Source of the DNA: CAYFKJ01 sp964343605 | GTDB lineage: Bacteria > Pseudomonadota > Alphaproteobacteria > UBA2966 | NCBI GenBank assembly: GCA_964343605.1 | Contig: CAYFKJ010000005.1 | Coordinates: forward strand, 1-64,000 | Direction: 5' to 3' | DNA: 64,000 bases | In this document: positions 8,471 to 16,614 of the stretch, in pieces | Layout: each line of letters opens with the position of its first letter | Numbering within the stretch: position 1 is the stretch's first letter | Program-made: the position numbers and the translations under genes | Notes under the pieces: model-generated | Told to the model about the DNA's origin: nothing | Seen by the model: only the letters and a program-made list of their open reading frames with translations | Database searches by the model: none

Positions 8471-10387
8471 ATGAGCCGGTATGACGAAGTCTACGGCGCC
8501 TGGCAGGCCGATCCGGAGGGATTCTGGGCCGAGGCGGCCGAGGACGTGCGCTGGATCAAGAAGTGGGACAAGGTCCTCGATAACCCGAAAGAGAACTTCT
8601 ACACCTGGTTCGAGGGCGGGGAGATGAACACCTGCTTCAACGCCGTCGACCGTCACGTGGAGGAGGGCCGCGGCGACCAGTTGGCATTGATCTATGACAG
8701 CCCCATCACCGGCAAGCAGAAGAAATTCACCTATTCGGAACTTAAGGCCAAGGTGGCCAAATTCGCCGGCGTCCTGCGCGGCCTCGGCGTCGAAAAGGGC
8801 GACCGGGTCATCATCTACATGCCCATGGTGCCGCAGGCCGTGATCGCCATCCTCGCCACCAGCCGCATCGGCGCCGTCCATTCCGTGGTTTTCGGCGGCT
8901 TCGCTTCCGCCGAGCTTTCCACCCGCATTGAGGATGCCAAGCCCAAAGTCATCGTCTCCGGCAGTTGCGGCATCGAACCGGGCCGCATCGTCGAATACAA
9001 ACCGCTGCTGGACGCCGCCATCGACATGTCGGAGCACAAGCCCGAGACCGTCGTCATGCTGCAGCGTGAGCAGGCCGAGGCCTCGATGATCGAGGGCCGC
9101 GACGTCGACTGGAAGGACGCCATGGACAATGCCGAGCCGGTTGAGGAATGCGTCCCCGTCAAGGCCACCGATCCGCTTTACATTCTCTACACCTCCGGCA
9201 CGACCGGTGAGCCCAAGGGCGTGGTGCACGACAACGGCGGCCACCTGGTGGCGCTGAGGTGGACGATGTCGAACATCTACGGCGTGGAGCCGGGCGAGGT
9301 CTACTGGGCGGCGTCCGACCTCGGCTGGGCCGTGGGTCACAGCTACATCGTCTATGCGCCGCTGTTCCAAGGCTGCACCACCATCCTGTTCGAAGGCAAG
9401 CCGGTCGGCACGCCGGACGCCGGCGTCTTCTGGCGCATCATCTCGGAACACAAGGTGAAGGTACTGTTCACCGCGCCGACCGCCTTCCGCGCCATCAAAA
9501 AGGAAGATCCGAAGGGTGAGTTTATCGGCAAGTACGATCTCTCCGCCTTCGAGACCCTGTTCCTGGCCGGCGAGCGCGCGGATCCCGATACCCTTAAGTG
9601 GGCGGAAGACATGCTGGGCGTGCCGGTGATCGATCACTGGTGGCAGACCGAAACCTCCTGGCCCATCGCCACGAACTTCGTCGGCCTCGGTTTGCTGCCC
9701 ATCAAGCACGGCTCGCCGACCAAGGCGGTGCCGGGCTACGACGTGCAGATCGTTGATGAAAACGCGAACGAGGTGCCGGACGGCGACAGCGGCGCCATCG
9801 TCGTCAAGCTGCCCCTGCCGCCGGGCTGTCTGCCAACGTTGTGGCAGAAAGACCAGCGCTACGTCGAAAGCTACCTCACGGAATTCCCCGGCTACTACCA
9901 GACGGGTGACGCGGGCTACAAGGACGAGGACGGTTACCTCTACATCATGAGCCGCACCGACGACATCATCAACGTCGCCGGTCACCGCCTGTCGACGGGT
10001 CAGATGGAGGAAATCCTGTCGGCCCACCGCGACGTTGCCGAATGTGCCGTGATCGGCGTGGCGGATCAGCTCAAAGGCCAGCTGCCGGTCGGTTTCGTGG
10101 TGCTGAAATCGGGCGTCAACCGGCCGGAGGAGGAAATCCCGGCTGAACTGGCCAAGATGGTGCGCGACACCATCGGTCCGGTGGCGGCCTATAAGCTGAC
10201 GATGATCGTCGACCGGCTGCCCAAGACGCGTTCGGGCAAGATCCTGCGCGGCACCATGCGGCGCATCGCCGATTCGGTGGAGTACAAGATGCCCGCCACC
10301 ATCGACGATCCCGTCATTCTGGAGGAGATCACCGAGGCGCTGAAGAAGACCGGTTACGCGGCAACTTCGAAAGTGCCTGAAGCTTAA
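8471..10387 (+). CDS. prpE: Propionyl-CoA synthetase
   Basis: This 638-residue member of the acetyl-CoA synthetase family makes propionyl-CoA from propionate, ATP and CoA. The N-terminal ACAS domain starts SRYDEVYGAWQADPEGFWAE after the Met, a form typical of PrpE rather than Acs. The ATP loop is YTSGTTGEPKG (about residue 238), with WWQTETSWPI in the acyl pocket and a C-terminal KTRSGKILRGTMRRIAD motif with the catalytic, acetylatable lysine. No 2-methylcitrate cycle gene is adjacent, so propionate may enter the methylmalonyl-CoA route. GGGAG lies just upstream of the start. Confidence 0.9.
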   Translation: MSRYDEVYGAWQADPEGFWAEAAEDVRWIKKWDKVLDNPKENFYTWFEGGEMNTCFNAVDRHVEEGRGDQLALIYDSPITGKQKKFTYSELKAKVAKFAGVLRGLGVEKGDRVIIYMPMVPQAVIAILATSRIGAVHSVVFGGFASAELSTRIEDAKPKVIVSGSCGIEPGRIVEYKPLLDAAIDMSEHKPETVVMLQREQAEASMIEGRDVDWKDAMDNAEPVEECVPVKATDPLYILYTSGTTGEPKGVVHDNGGHLVALRWTMSNIYGVEPGEVYWAASDLGWAVGHSYIVYAPLFQGCTTILFEGKPVGTPDAGVFWRIISEHKVKVLFTAPTAFRAIKKEDPKGEFIGKYDLSAFETLFLAGERADPDTLKWAEDMLGVPVIDHWWQTETSWPIATNFVGLGLLPIKHGSPTKAVPGYDVQIVDENANEVPDGDSGAIVVKLPLPPGCLPTLWQKDQRYVESYLTEFPGYYQTGDAGYKDEDGYLYIMSRTDDIINVAGHRLSTGQMEEILSAHRDVAECAVIGVADQLKGQLPVGFVVLKSGVNRPEEEIPAELAKMVRDTIGPVAAYKLTMIVDRLPKTRSGKILRGTMRRIADSVEYKMPATIDDPVILEEITEALKKTGYAATSKVPEA

Positions 10388-10394
10388 TTCAGGG

Positions 10395-10512
10395 CGTCAT
10401 TCCCGCGAAGGCGGGAATCCATACCCTTGAGTATCCGTTCGCGAGGTGATCGCGGAGTTGGACAGCTCAGGCATGGATTCCGGACAAGCGCTTTGCGCTT
10501 TCCGGAATGACG
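10395..10512. repeat. Double-hairpin inverted repeat, copy 2
   Basis: It begins CGTCATTCCC, with left hairpin ATTCCCGCGAAGGCGGGAAT, and ends in a right arm TGGATTCCGG...CCGGAATGACG, with about 50 bases between the arms. It starts 8 bases after the prpE stop and ends 8 bases before the trcR stop, filling a convergent gap as copy 1 does. Confidence 0.85.
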
Positions 10513-10519
10513 ATAACTC

Positions 10520-11335
10520 CTAAATTCCGCCGGGCGTTTCTTCTTCGCTCGGGGTTTCCTCTCCGCTCTGGCCCTCCTGTTCGGGGGAGGCGCCGAAGAC
10601 GTCTTCCGCAGTGAGGGCCGGCGTTTCCTCGAAGGTTGCCGCATCTCCCCCCTCGGCCGGTTGCGCTTCCTCGGCTTCTTCGGCATCGCGTTCGGCGCGG
10701 GGGATCAGATGGGCAAAGGGCGATTCCATGTCCGTGGCGGGACTGGCCTCGCGCTGTTTGGGCGGCAGGCCCTGCTTGGCGCGTTCCTTGTCCTCGCGCT
10801 TTTCCTTGGCAGCCTGGCGGCGCCGAGCCTTGGTCACGGCCTCGTCCAGTTCGGCCTGAGTGCACATACCGAGGGTCACGGGATCGTTGGGCTTGATGTT
10901 GGAGATGTTCCAGTGCGTGCGGTCGCGCACGGAAGTGATGGTCGGCTTGGTCGTACCGACCAGGCGGCCGATCTGGGCATCCGACAGTTCCGGGTGGTAC
11001 CGCAGCAGCCACATGATGGCCGCCGGGCGCTCCTGGCGTTTGGTGACGGGGGTGTATTTCGGACCCTTGGTGCGGGTGCGCGGTTTGGGTACGTCCGTTT
11101 CGGCCAGTTTCAGGCTGGTCGAGGGATCGGCGGCGCAGCGCTCCAGTTCTTCATGGGTGAGCTGGCCGTTGGTCGTGGGATCGACGCCCTGGATGCCGAT
11201 GGCGACTTCTTCGTCGGCGATACCCTTCACTTCCAGCGGGTGCAAACCGCAGAATTCGCCGATCTGATCGAACGTCAGGACGGTGTTTTCAACCAGCCAC
11301 ACGGCGGTGGCCTTGGGCATCAATGGCAACGGCAT
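10520..11335 (-). CDS. trcR: Cell-cycle transcriptional regulator TrcR (DUF1013 family)
   Basis: This 271-residue protein is typical of the alphaproteobacterial DUF1013/TrcR family. It begins PLPLMPKATAVWLVENT after the Met, then FDQIGEFCGLHPLEVKGIAD, and has a helix-turn-helix-like segment PELSDAQIGRLVGTTKPTI at about residues 115-135. Family members bind DNA with RNA polymerase and influence cell-cycle genes. The last 100 residues are Glu/Lys/Ala-rich, then a Glu/Pro-rich tail, and look disordered. AAGGAG sits eight bases before the ATG at 11335. It is a single gene between two convergent or co-directional neighbours. Confidence 0.88.
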   Translation of the reverse strand: MPLPLMPKATAVWLVENTVLTFDQIGEFCGLHPLEVKGIADEEVAIGIQGVDPTTNGQLTHEELERCAADPSTSLKLAETDVPKPRTRTKGPKYTPVTKRQERPAAIMWLLRYHPELSDAQIGRLVGTTKPTITSVRDRTHWNISNIKPNDPVTLGMCTQAELDEAVTKARRRQAAKEKREDKERAKQGLPPKQREASPATDMESPFAHLIPRAERDAEEAEEAQPAEGGDAATFEETPALTAEDVFGASPEQEGQSGEETPSEEETPGGI

Positions 11336-11500
11336 AAGTTTTCTCCTTGCGCGGGCGGAACCCCGCGGCTGGTTCAAGGACCGGGTTCAAATGAACGAAC
11401 CAAATTGGTTTCTTGGAAAAGCCGACACGGCATCACCAGCCGCATCCTGAGGGGCATATAATCAATTTTGGCGGCAAGGTCAAAGGTTCTGGCCCCGCCG

Positions 11501-12502
11501 TTACACTTCCAGCACGATTTTACCGATGTGATTGCCGTCTTCCATGGCTTGGTGGGCGGCGGCGGCGTCGGTCAGGGGGAAGGTGGCGTGGATGACGGGC
11601 TTGATGCGGCCGGCTTCGACGTGGGGCCAGACCGTGCGCAGGAGACCCTCGGCGATGGCCGCCTTGGCTTCGATTGACTGGGGACGCAAGGTGGAGCCTG
11701 TGATGGTCAGGCGGTTGCGCATGATCGGCATGAGGTCGACTTCGCCCTTGGGTCCGCCGAGGAATGCGATCTGCACGAGACGGCCCTCCGGCGCCAGCAG
11801 GGACAGGTTCTTGCGGAAATACTCGCCCGCGACCATGTCGAGGATGACGTCGACGCCTTCGCCGTCCGTCAAGTCGCGGATCACGGCGACGAAGTCCTTC
11901 TCCCGGTAATTGACGGCGCGCTCGGCGCCCAATTCCTCGCAGGCCGCACATTTTTCCTGGGTGCCGGCGGTCGTGAAGACCCGCGCGCCCAGGACGTCGG
12001 CGATCTGGATGGCCGTGGTGCCGATACCGGATGATCCGCCGTGGACCAGAAATCGTTCGCCCGCCTGCAGGTGTCCCCGGTCGAAGACGTTGGTCCAGAC
12101 CGTGAAGAAGGTCTCCGGCATGGCGCCGGCTTCAATCATGCTGAGGCCCTCGGGCACGGGCAGCGCATGGGCGGCCGGCGTGGTGCAGAACTCGGCATAG
12201 GAGCCGCCGGGCGTCAACGCGCAGACAGCGTCGCCGACCTTCCACTGATCGACGCCGGGACCGATCGCCGCGACGGTCCCTGCGACTTCGAGGCCCGGCA
12301 GGTCGGATGCGCCGGGCGGGACGGGGTAGGTGCCCTGGCGCTGCATCACGTCGGGCCGGTTGATGCCCACGGCGGCGGCCTTGATGAGGATTTCGCCGTG
12401 TCCGGGCTCCGGCACGTCTCGCTTGGCGGGGACCAGCATCTCCGGGCCGCCGGGCTCGGATATTTCGATGACGGTCATTTCGGCGGGCAGGGCGTCGGAC
12501 AT
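11501..12502 (-). CDS. NAD(P)H quinone oxidoreductase, zinc-independent MDR family
   Basis: This 333-residue protein belongs to the quinone oxidoreductase/PIG3-like branch of medium-chain dehydrogenases. It starts with a GroES-like domain (PGHGEILIKAAAVGINRPD; DLPGLEVAGTVAAIG) and has a Rossmann fold around VHGGSSGIGTTAIQIADVLG (about residues 150-170) for NADPH. The zinc-binding cysteines of alcohol dehydrogenases are absent. It probably reduces quinones or alpha,beta-unsaturated carbonyls. It is a single gene divergent from the DUF1192 ORF. Confidence 0.88.
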   Translation of the reverse strand: MSDALPAEMTVIEISEPGGPEMLVPAKRDVPEPGHGEILIKAAAVGINRPDVMQRQGTYPVPPGASDLPGLEVAGTVAAIGPGVDQWKVGDAVCALTPGGSYAEFCTTPAAHALPVPEGLSMIEAGAMPETFFTVWTNVFDRGHLQAGERFLVHGGSSGIGTTAIQIADVLGARVFTTAGTQEKCAACEELGAERAVNYREKDFVAVIRDLTDGEGVDVILDMVAGEYFRKNLSLLAPEGRLVQIAFLGGPKGEVDLMPIMRNRLTITGSTLRPQSIEAKAAIAEGLLRTVWPHVEAGRIKPVIHATFPLTDAAAAHQAMEDGNHIGKIVLEV

Positions 12503-12584
12503 CGGTGTACTCCTCGGGCAAACTTGAGGCTTGAAGGTCTAATCCCTTTCACCCACATTTATCAAGTGCAGGAGGGATGAGACC

Positions 12585-12767
12585 ATGGACACGGACGATC
12601 TTGAACCGCCTGAAAAAAAGGCGGAACGCCTGGAATTGGAAACCCTGTCGATCGAGGCCTTGGGCGAACGCATTGAGGAACTGGAGGCGCAAATCGCCCA
12701 TATCCGGGAGGTGATCAAGGCCAAAGAAGGCGCCCGAACGACGGCGGACAGCTTCTTCAAAAGTTGA
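12585..12767 (+). CDS. DUF1192 family small protein
   Basis: This 60-residue acidic protein starts with a Pro-containing segment and is followed by a heptad-like helix (RLELETLSIEALGERIEELE, then AQIAHIREVIKAKEGA). That is the pattern of the alphaproteobacterial DUF1192 family. A strong ribosome site (GCAGGAGGGATGAGACC) precedes the ATG. The function is unknown. The coiled coil suggests a small partner protein. Confidence 0.78.
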   Translation: MDTDDLEPPEKKAERLELETLSIEALGERIEELEAQIAHIREVIKAKEGARTTADSFFKS

Positions 12768-12791
12768 ATTCTTAAGTGATTCCCGCGTTTT

Positions 12792-12897
12792 ATGGTTAAG
12801 ACTTTATTTACCCGCTTAAGACAGGATGTAGGCACGCATCAGCAGGTTGCGTGAATTTCGATGCGCGACTCTCCGATGCGCCTCCCTGTTGACTATT
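12792..12897 (+). promoter_or_regulatory. Structured leader of metY, possible attenuator
   Basis: Upstream of metY a hairpin CACGCA...TGCGTG (12833-12853) is followed by a directly repeated GATGCGC and then by a terminator. A 20-codon ORF, MVKTLFTRLRQDVGTHQQVA (12792-12854), covers the first hairpin but lacks a clear ribosome site. The arrangement resembles an attenuator or riboswitch for sulfur amino acid supply. The core patterns of SAM-I, SAM-II or SAM/SAH riboswitches are not visible. It may instead be only the 3' end of the DUF1192 transcript. Confidence 0.35.
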
Positions 12898-12929
12898 GGG
12901 CCGCCCCTAACCGGACGGCCCATTTTTTG
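12898..12929 (+). terminator. Intrinsic terminator upstream of metY
   Basis: GGGCCG (12898-12903) pairs with CGGCCC (12916-12921), and six T residues follow. It lies 131 bases after the DUF1192 stop and 108 bases before the metY ATG. It could end the DUF1192 transcript or act as a controlled terminator in the metY leader. Confidence 0.7.
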
Positions 12930-13036
12930 GTTCAAACGTCACGCGCGGGCTGGGCTGGGTTCATTTTCGACTACCGCGCTATTCCGGCGGCGTGTACGGT
13001 GCGGCGTTCGATCAACAGATGCCGGAAAGCCGCCCC

Positions 13037-14332
13037 ATGGCAATACCCAACTATCCCCGATTCAATACGCTGAGCCTGCACGCCGGGCAGGCGCCCGACC
13101 CGACGACAGGCAGCCGCGCCGTGCCGCTCTACCAGACCACGAGCTACGTCTTCAACGATACTGAACACGCCGCCTCGCTGTTCAATCTGGAGACGCCGGG
13201 ACACATCTATTCGCGCATCTCCAATCCCACCGTGGGGGTGCTTGAGGAACGCCTGGCGGCGCTGGAGGGCGGCGTCGGCTCGGTCTGCACGGCCAGCGGT
13301 CAGGCGGCGTTGCATTTGGCGGTGGTGACCCTGATGGGTGCGGGCTCCCACATCGTCTCGTCGGCCTCGATCTATGGCGGATCGCACAACATGTTCACCC
13401 ACACGCTGCCCCGTTTCGGCATCGAGGCGACCTTCGTCGATCCGCGGGATCCGGATGCTTACGCCGCGGCGATCCGGCCGGAAACACGCCTGGTGTTTGG
13501 CGAGACCCTCGGCAATCCGGGTCTCGAGGTCATGGACATTCCCGCCGTCAGCGCCGTCGCGCACGAAGCCGGCATACCGCTGATGGTGGACAACACCTTC
13601 GCCTCGCCCTTCCTCTGCCAGCCATTGTCGTTGGGGGCCGATATCGTGATGCATTCGGCGACCAAGTTCCTCGGCGGCCACGGTGTCGCCATCGGCGGCG
13701 CCATCATCGACGGCGGCGAGTTCGACTGGGAGGGCAGCGGCAAGTTTCCGACCCTGACGGAGCCCTATGACGGCTACCACGGCCTCGATTTTGCAGAGGA
13801 ATTCGGGCCTTCCGCCTTCGTCATGCGGGCGCGGGCCGAGGGCTTGCGCGATTTCGGCGCCTGCATGAGCCCGGCCAACGCCTTCCAGATCATCCAAGGC
13901 GTGGAGACCCTGCCCCTGCGCATGACCCGGCACGTCGTGAACGCGCGCAAGATCGTCGCCCACCTCGACCAGTCCGATGCCGTCGAGTGGGTCGGTTATC
14001 CTGATCTGCCCGATCATCCCGACCACGAACTGGCGAAGAAAATCTTGCCCGACGGCGCCGGCGCCATCTTCAGTTTCGGCATCAAGGGCGGCCGCGAGGC
14101 CGGCCGGCGCTTTATCGAGGCGCTTGAGTTGTTCTCCCATCTCGCCAACGTCGGCGATGCAAAGTCGCTGGTCATCCATCCCGGCAGCACGACGCATCAG
14201 CAGATGGACGCCGAAGCCCTCAAGGCCGCGGGCATATCCGAGGGCCTGATCCGGCTTTCGGTGGGGCTGGAGGATGTGGAAGATCTGATCGACGACCTCA
14301 ACCGCGGCCTTCGGGCCTCCCAAAAAAGCTAA
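13037..14332 (+). CDS. metY: O-acetylhomoserine sulfhydrylase (MetY/MetZ family)
   Basis: This 431-residue PLP enzyme of the Cys/Met metabolism family makes homocysteine or methionine precursors from O-acyl-homoserine and a thiol or sulfide. It starts AIPNYPRFNTLSLHAGQAPD after the Met, has the substrate-site segment YSRISNPTVGVLEERLAALEGG (counted in two parts, about residues 58-79), and the PLP lysine in HSATKFLGGHG is Lys210. I chose the ATG at 13037, because two earlier in-frame starts add a segment not typical of the family. An alpha/beta hydrolase gene follows after 15 bases. Confidence 0.92.
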   Translation: MAIPNYPRFNTLSLHAGQAPDPTTGSRAVPLYQTTSYVFNDTEHAASLFNLETPGHIYSRISNPTVGVLEERLAALEGGVGSVCTASGQAALHLAVVTLMGAGSHIVSSASIYGGSHNMFTHTLPRFGIEATFVDPRDPDAYAAAIRPETRLVFGETLGNPGLEVMDIPAVSAVAHEAGIPLMVDNTFASPFLCQPLSLGADIVMHSATKFLGGHGVAIGGAIIDGGEFDWEGSGKFPTLTEPYDGYHGLDFAEEFGPSAFVMRARAEGLRDFGACMSPANAFQIIQGVETLPLRMTRHVVNARKIVAHLDQSDAVEWVGYPDLPDHPDHELAKKILPDGAGAIFSFGIKGGREAGRRFIEALELFSHLANVGDAKSLVIHPGSTTHQQMDAEALKAAGISEGLIRLSVGLEDVEDLIDDLNRGLRASQKS

Positions 14333-14347
14333 GCGGGGGGTCCCGGC

Positions 14348-15136
14348 ATGGAAATTTCGGTTCAGGACAAGACGGTTTTCTACGGCACCGGCGGGCGCGC
14401 CCACGACCCGGCACTGCCCTGGGTGATTTTCATCCACGGCGCCGCCATGGATCACACGGCCTGGGCGCTGCAGGCCCGCTACTTCGCCCATCATGGCCGC
14501 AACGTCGTCGCGCTGGATCTGCCTGGCCACGGGCGCTCCGAAGGGCCGCCCAAATCCACCGTCGGCGATCTGGCCGTCTGGGTTGGCGATCTGATCGACG
14601 CCTTGGGTGCCGATCAGGCGGCGCTGGTCGGGCACAGCTTGGGTTCACTCGCCGCCCTCGAACTGGCGGCCCGCCGACCCGAAAAGGTGCGGGCGCTGGC
14701 GCTGCTGGGGACGGCGTTTCCGATGCCGGTGGGAGAAGCCCTGCTGGACGCCTCGAAAGCCAATGACCATTCCGCCTTCGACATGATCACGATCTACGGG
14801 CACGCCAAGCGCTCGCTGGTCGGCGGCAATCCGACGCCGGGCCTCTGGATGTCCGGCGGTGCGCTGCGCCTGCTGGAGCGCGTGCCGCCCGGTGTGCTCC
14901 ACACCGATTTCTGCGCCTGCAACGACTATCAGGACGGTCTGGAGGCCGCCGCCAATGTTTCCTGTCCGACGTTGATGCTCTTGGGGGCGGAGGACAAAAT
15001 GACGCCGCCGCGTGCCGGCAAGGCGCTGGCGGAAGCCATTGAAGGCTCGGAAACGGTCATCCTCAAGGGCTGTGGTCACATGATGATGGTTGAAGGCCCC
15101 GACGAAGTGGTCGCGGCCCTGCGCGCCCACGTCTAA
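14348..15136 (+). CDS. Alpha/beta hydrolase
   Basis: This 262-residue serine hydrolase has the nucleophile elbow GHSLGS with Ser97. The oxyanion region is FIHGAAMDHTAWALQ, the acid lies in LLLGAEDKMTPPRAG, and the histidine lies in GCGHMMMVEGP. It is probably co-transcribed with metY, which ends 15 bases upstream. It is not a MetX acyltransferase: it is too short and lacks the MetX signature. The substrate is unknown; a thioester or ester from the same sulfur pathway is conceivable. Confidence 0.85.
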   Translation: MEISVQDKTVFYGTGGRAHDPALPWVIFIHGAAMDHTAWALQARYFAHHGRNVVALDLPGHGRSEGPPKSTVGDLAVWVGDLIDALGADQAALVGHSLGSLAALELAARRPEKVRALALLGTAFPMPVGEALLDASKANDHSAFDMITIYGHAKRSLVGGNPTPGLWMSGGALRLLERVPPGVLHTDFCACNDYQDGLEAAANVSCPTLMLLGAEDKMTPPRAGKALAEAIEGSETVILKGCGHMMMVEGPDEVVAALRAHV

Positions 15137-15139
15137 AAA

Positions 15140-15180
15140 CGAAACCCCCTCCCGGCCGGGCCGGAAGGGGGCTCGCGTTT
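15140..15180. terminator. Bidirectional terminator between alpha/beta hydrolase and hsp20
   Basis: A GC-rich hairpin, CCCCCT...AGGGGG with an inner CCGG...CCGG stem, is flanked by AAACGAAA on the left and CGTTT on the right. It can therefore end transcription in both directions between the two convergent genes. Confidence 0.75.
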
Positions 15181-15196
15181 CTCTGCTGGAGCCCGC

Positions 15197-15652
15197 TTAA
15201 GCGGCGTCTTTGTGCTCCAGGACATTGCCGCTTTGGATTTCAATGCGGCGGGGTTTCAGTTCCTCCGGCACCTCGCGCACCAGGTCGACGAAGAGCAGCC
15301 CGTTTTCGAGACGGGCGCCGTCGACACGAATATAATCGGCGAGGTCGAAGCGGCGCTGGAATCCGCGGCGCGCGATACCCTGATGGAGCATCTTGGCGCC
15401 TTCGGCCTCAGCCTTCGGTGCCTTGGCGGTGATGGAGAGGGCGTTCTCGTGCTGGCTGAGCTCGATATCGCCTTCGGAGAAGCCCGCGACGGCCATGGTA
15501 ATGCGATAGGCGTCGTCACTGACTTTCTCGATGTCGTAGGGCGGATAGCTCGGCGCCCGCTCGTCGACCCGGCCGACACTGTCGAGCATCCGGTTCAAGC
15601 GGTCAAAGCCAACGGAAGTATGAAAGAGGGGAGAGAGGTCAAAAGTACGCAT
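15197..15652 (-). CDS. Small heat-shock protein, Hsp20 family
   Basis: This 151-residue protein starts RTFDLSPLFHTSVGFDRLNR after the Met, which is the IbpA-like start. The alpha-crystallin domain spans about residues 37-130 (YDIEKVSDDAYRITMAVAGF, then FQRRFDLADYIRVDGARLEN). It holds unfolding proteins in a refoldable state for DnaK and ClpB. I chose the ATG at 15652 because AAAGGAGG lies nine bases upstream, inside a hairpin that looks like a ROSE thermometer. An earlier in-frame ATG would remove that leader. Confidence 0.92.
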   Translation of the reverse strand: MRTFDLSPLFHTSVGFDRLNRMLDSVGRVDERAPSYPPYDIEKVSDDAYRITMAVAGFSEGDIELSQHENALSITAKAPKAEAEGAKMLHQGIARRGFQRRFDLADYIRVDGARLENGLLFVDLVREVPEELKPRRIEIQSGNVLEHKDAA

Positions 15653-15653
15653 G

Positions 15654-15683
15654 TGTCCGTTCCTCCTTTGAAGCAAATGGACA
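15654..15683 (-). promoter_or_regulatory. ROSE-like RNA thermometer hairpin on the hsp20 ribosome site
   Basis: On the minus strand UGUCC (15683-15679) pairs with GGACA (15658-15654). Inside it, UUGCUUC pairs with GAGGAA around a four-base loop, leaving the G of UUGCU bulged. This hides the Shine-Dalgarno sequence directly before the hsp20 ATG. The UUGCU motif opposite the ribosome site with one bulged G is the hallmark of ROSE elements, which melt at heat-shock temperature in alphaproteobacterial small heat-shock genes. The 5' extra hairpins of classical ROSE elements were not traced. Confidence 0.6.
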
Positions 15684-15831
15684 TTTCATTCGACCCGCCT
15701 TGAACGCCGCGTGTGCGCAATATGGCCGGGCCATTCGGTTAAGCGCCGGACCCTCTTGGAGGCATCCGGCAACCTTAATTTGGGGATTAATTCGATCGGT
15801 TCAAGGTCTGTGTTTCACTGCTTTCAGGCAC

Positions 15832-15861
15832 AAAAAAACGCGCTGAGTAGCGCGTTTTTTC
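15832..15861 (-). terminator. rpmE terminator
   Basis: ACGCGCT-GAGT-AGCGCGT is flanked by A and T runs on both sides. It lies 24 bases downstream of the rpmE stop on the minus strand. Confidence 0.85.
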
Positions 15862-15884
15862 AAATTAATATGCTGAAATAACAA

Positions 15885-16109
15885 TTACTTGAGGCCGAAA
15901 CCCTCGAAGCGCTTGTTGAATTTCGCAACCTGACCCGCGGTATCGACCAAGTGGCCGCCCTGGCCGGTCCAGGCCGGGTGGGTCTTGACGTCGATGTCGA
16001 GCTTCAGCACGTCGCCCTCCGCGCCGTAGGTCGAGCGCGTTTCGAACTGGGTGCCGTCCGTCATTTCGACGGTGATGGTGTGATAATCTGGGTGTATGTC
16101 TTTTTTCAT
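15885..16109 (-). CDS. rpmE: 50S ribosomal protein L31
   Basis: This 74-residue protein starts KKDIHPDYHTITVEMTDGT after the Met and continues with HPAWTG and FNKRF, which are the L31 family landmarks. It lacks the zinc-binding cysteines, as is usual for the alphaproteobacterial form. It is part of the large ribosomal subunit at the intersubunit bridge. The ATG at 16109 follows directly after a region shared with the divergent cyaY gene. A strong terminator follows. Confidence 0.95.
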   Translation of the reverse strand: MKKDIHPDYHTITVEMTDGTQFETRSTYGAEGDVLKLDIDVKTHPAWTGQGGHLVDTAGQVAKFNKRFEGFGLK

Positions 16110-16277
16110 CGTTCTGCTCCGGGGCGGGAAGCGGCCTATATAGCGAAACAGCGCGCCGCTTGCAAGCGCCTGTTGCACCTTTGCGCTCGGCGGATTAGGT
16201 TGCGCCGCGCACGTGGCCTGATTTTCGTCAAGTCCGTGGCAAGTCCGTTGAAGGATGGACCCCAAGTGGAGTGTAAT

Positions 16278-16601
16278 ATGGACGAACAGGCATTCGAGGC
16301 CCTGGCGGGCGCCACGCTGGAGCGCTGGGCCGTGGCGATCGAAGACGGTTGCGAGGATGTGGATGTCGATTGTGACGGCTCCGTCCTCACTGTTGAATTG
16401 GAAGACGGCCGCATTTTTATTGTGAACCGCCATCGGCCGCTCAAGCAGATCTGGCTGTCGTCCCCGATCTCCGGCGCCAGCCACTACGACTGGAACGACA
16501 GCGAACAGGCGTGGACGGCAACCCGCAGCGATGAGCGGCTGCACCTGTTGCTGGCCCGCGAGGTCAGCGACGTCACCGGCGTAGCCGTTGGACTCGATTG
16601 A
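16278..16601 (+). CDS. cyaY: Iron donor protein CyaY (frataxin homologue)
   Basis: This 107-residue protein has the frataxin fold: an acidic first helix (EQAFEALAGATLERWAVAIE), an acidic strand DVDVDCDGSVLTVEL, then NRHRPLKQIWLSSPISGASH and YDW, with a final helix. IWLSSP.SG..HYDW is the family signature. It binds iron and tunes iron-sulfur cluster assembly at the cysteine desulfurase. GGAG lies six bases before the ATG. An ABC exporter gene starts 13 bases after its stop. Confidence 0.93.
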   Translation: MDEQAFEALAGATLERWAVAIEDGCEDVDVDCDGSVLTVELEDGRIFIVNRHRPLKQIWLSSPISGASHYDWNDSEQAWTATRSDERLHLLLAREVSDVTGVAVGLD

Positions 16602-16614
16602 AGGAAAATGACGA

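Noticed and set aside
8465..10027. 520-codon minus-strand ORF
   Set aside because: It is opposite prpE, whose motifs are unambiguous.
12768..13036. SAM-II or SAM/SAH riboswitch before metY
   Set aside because: I searched by eye for the conserved core sequences and did not find them; only hairpins and a terminator are visible.
12971..14635. 554-codon minus-strand ORF
   Set aside because: It lies opposite metY and the alpha/beta hydrolase gene, both with clear families. Its translation has the His/Gly/Arg-rich look of an antisense frame in GC-rich DNA.
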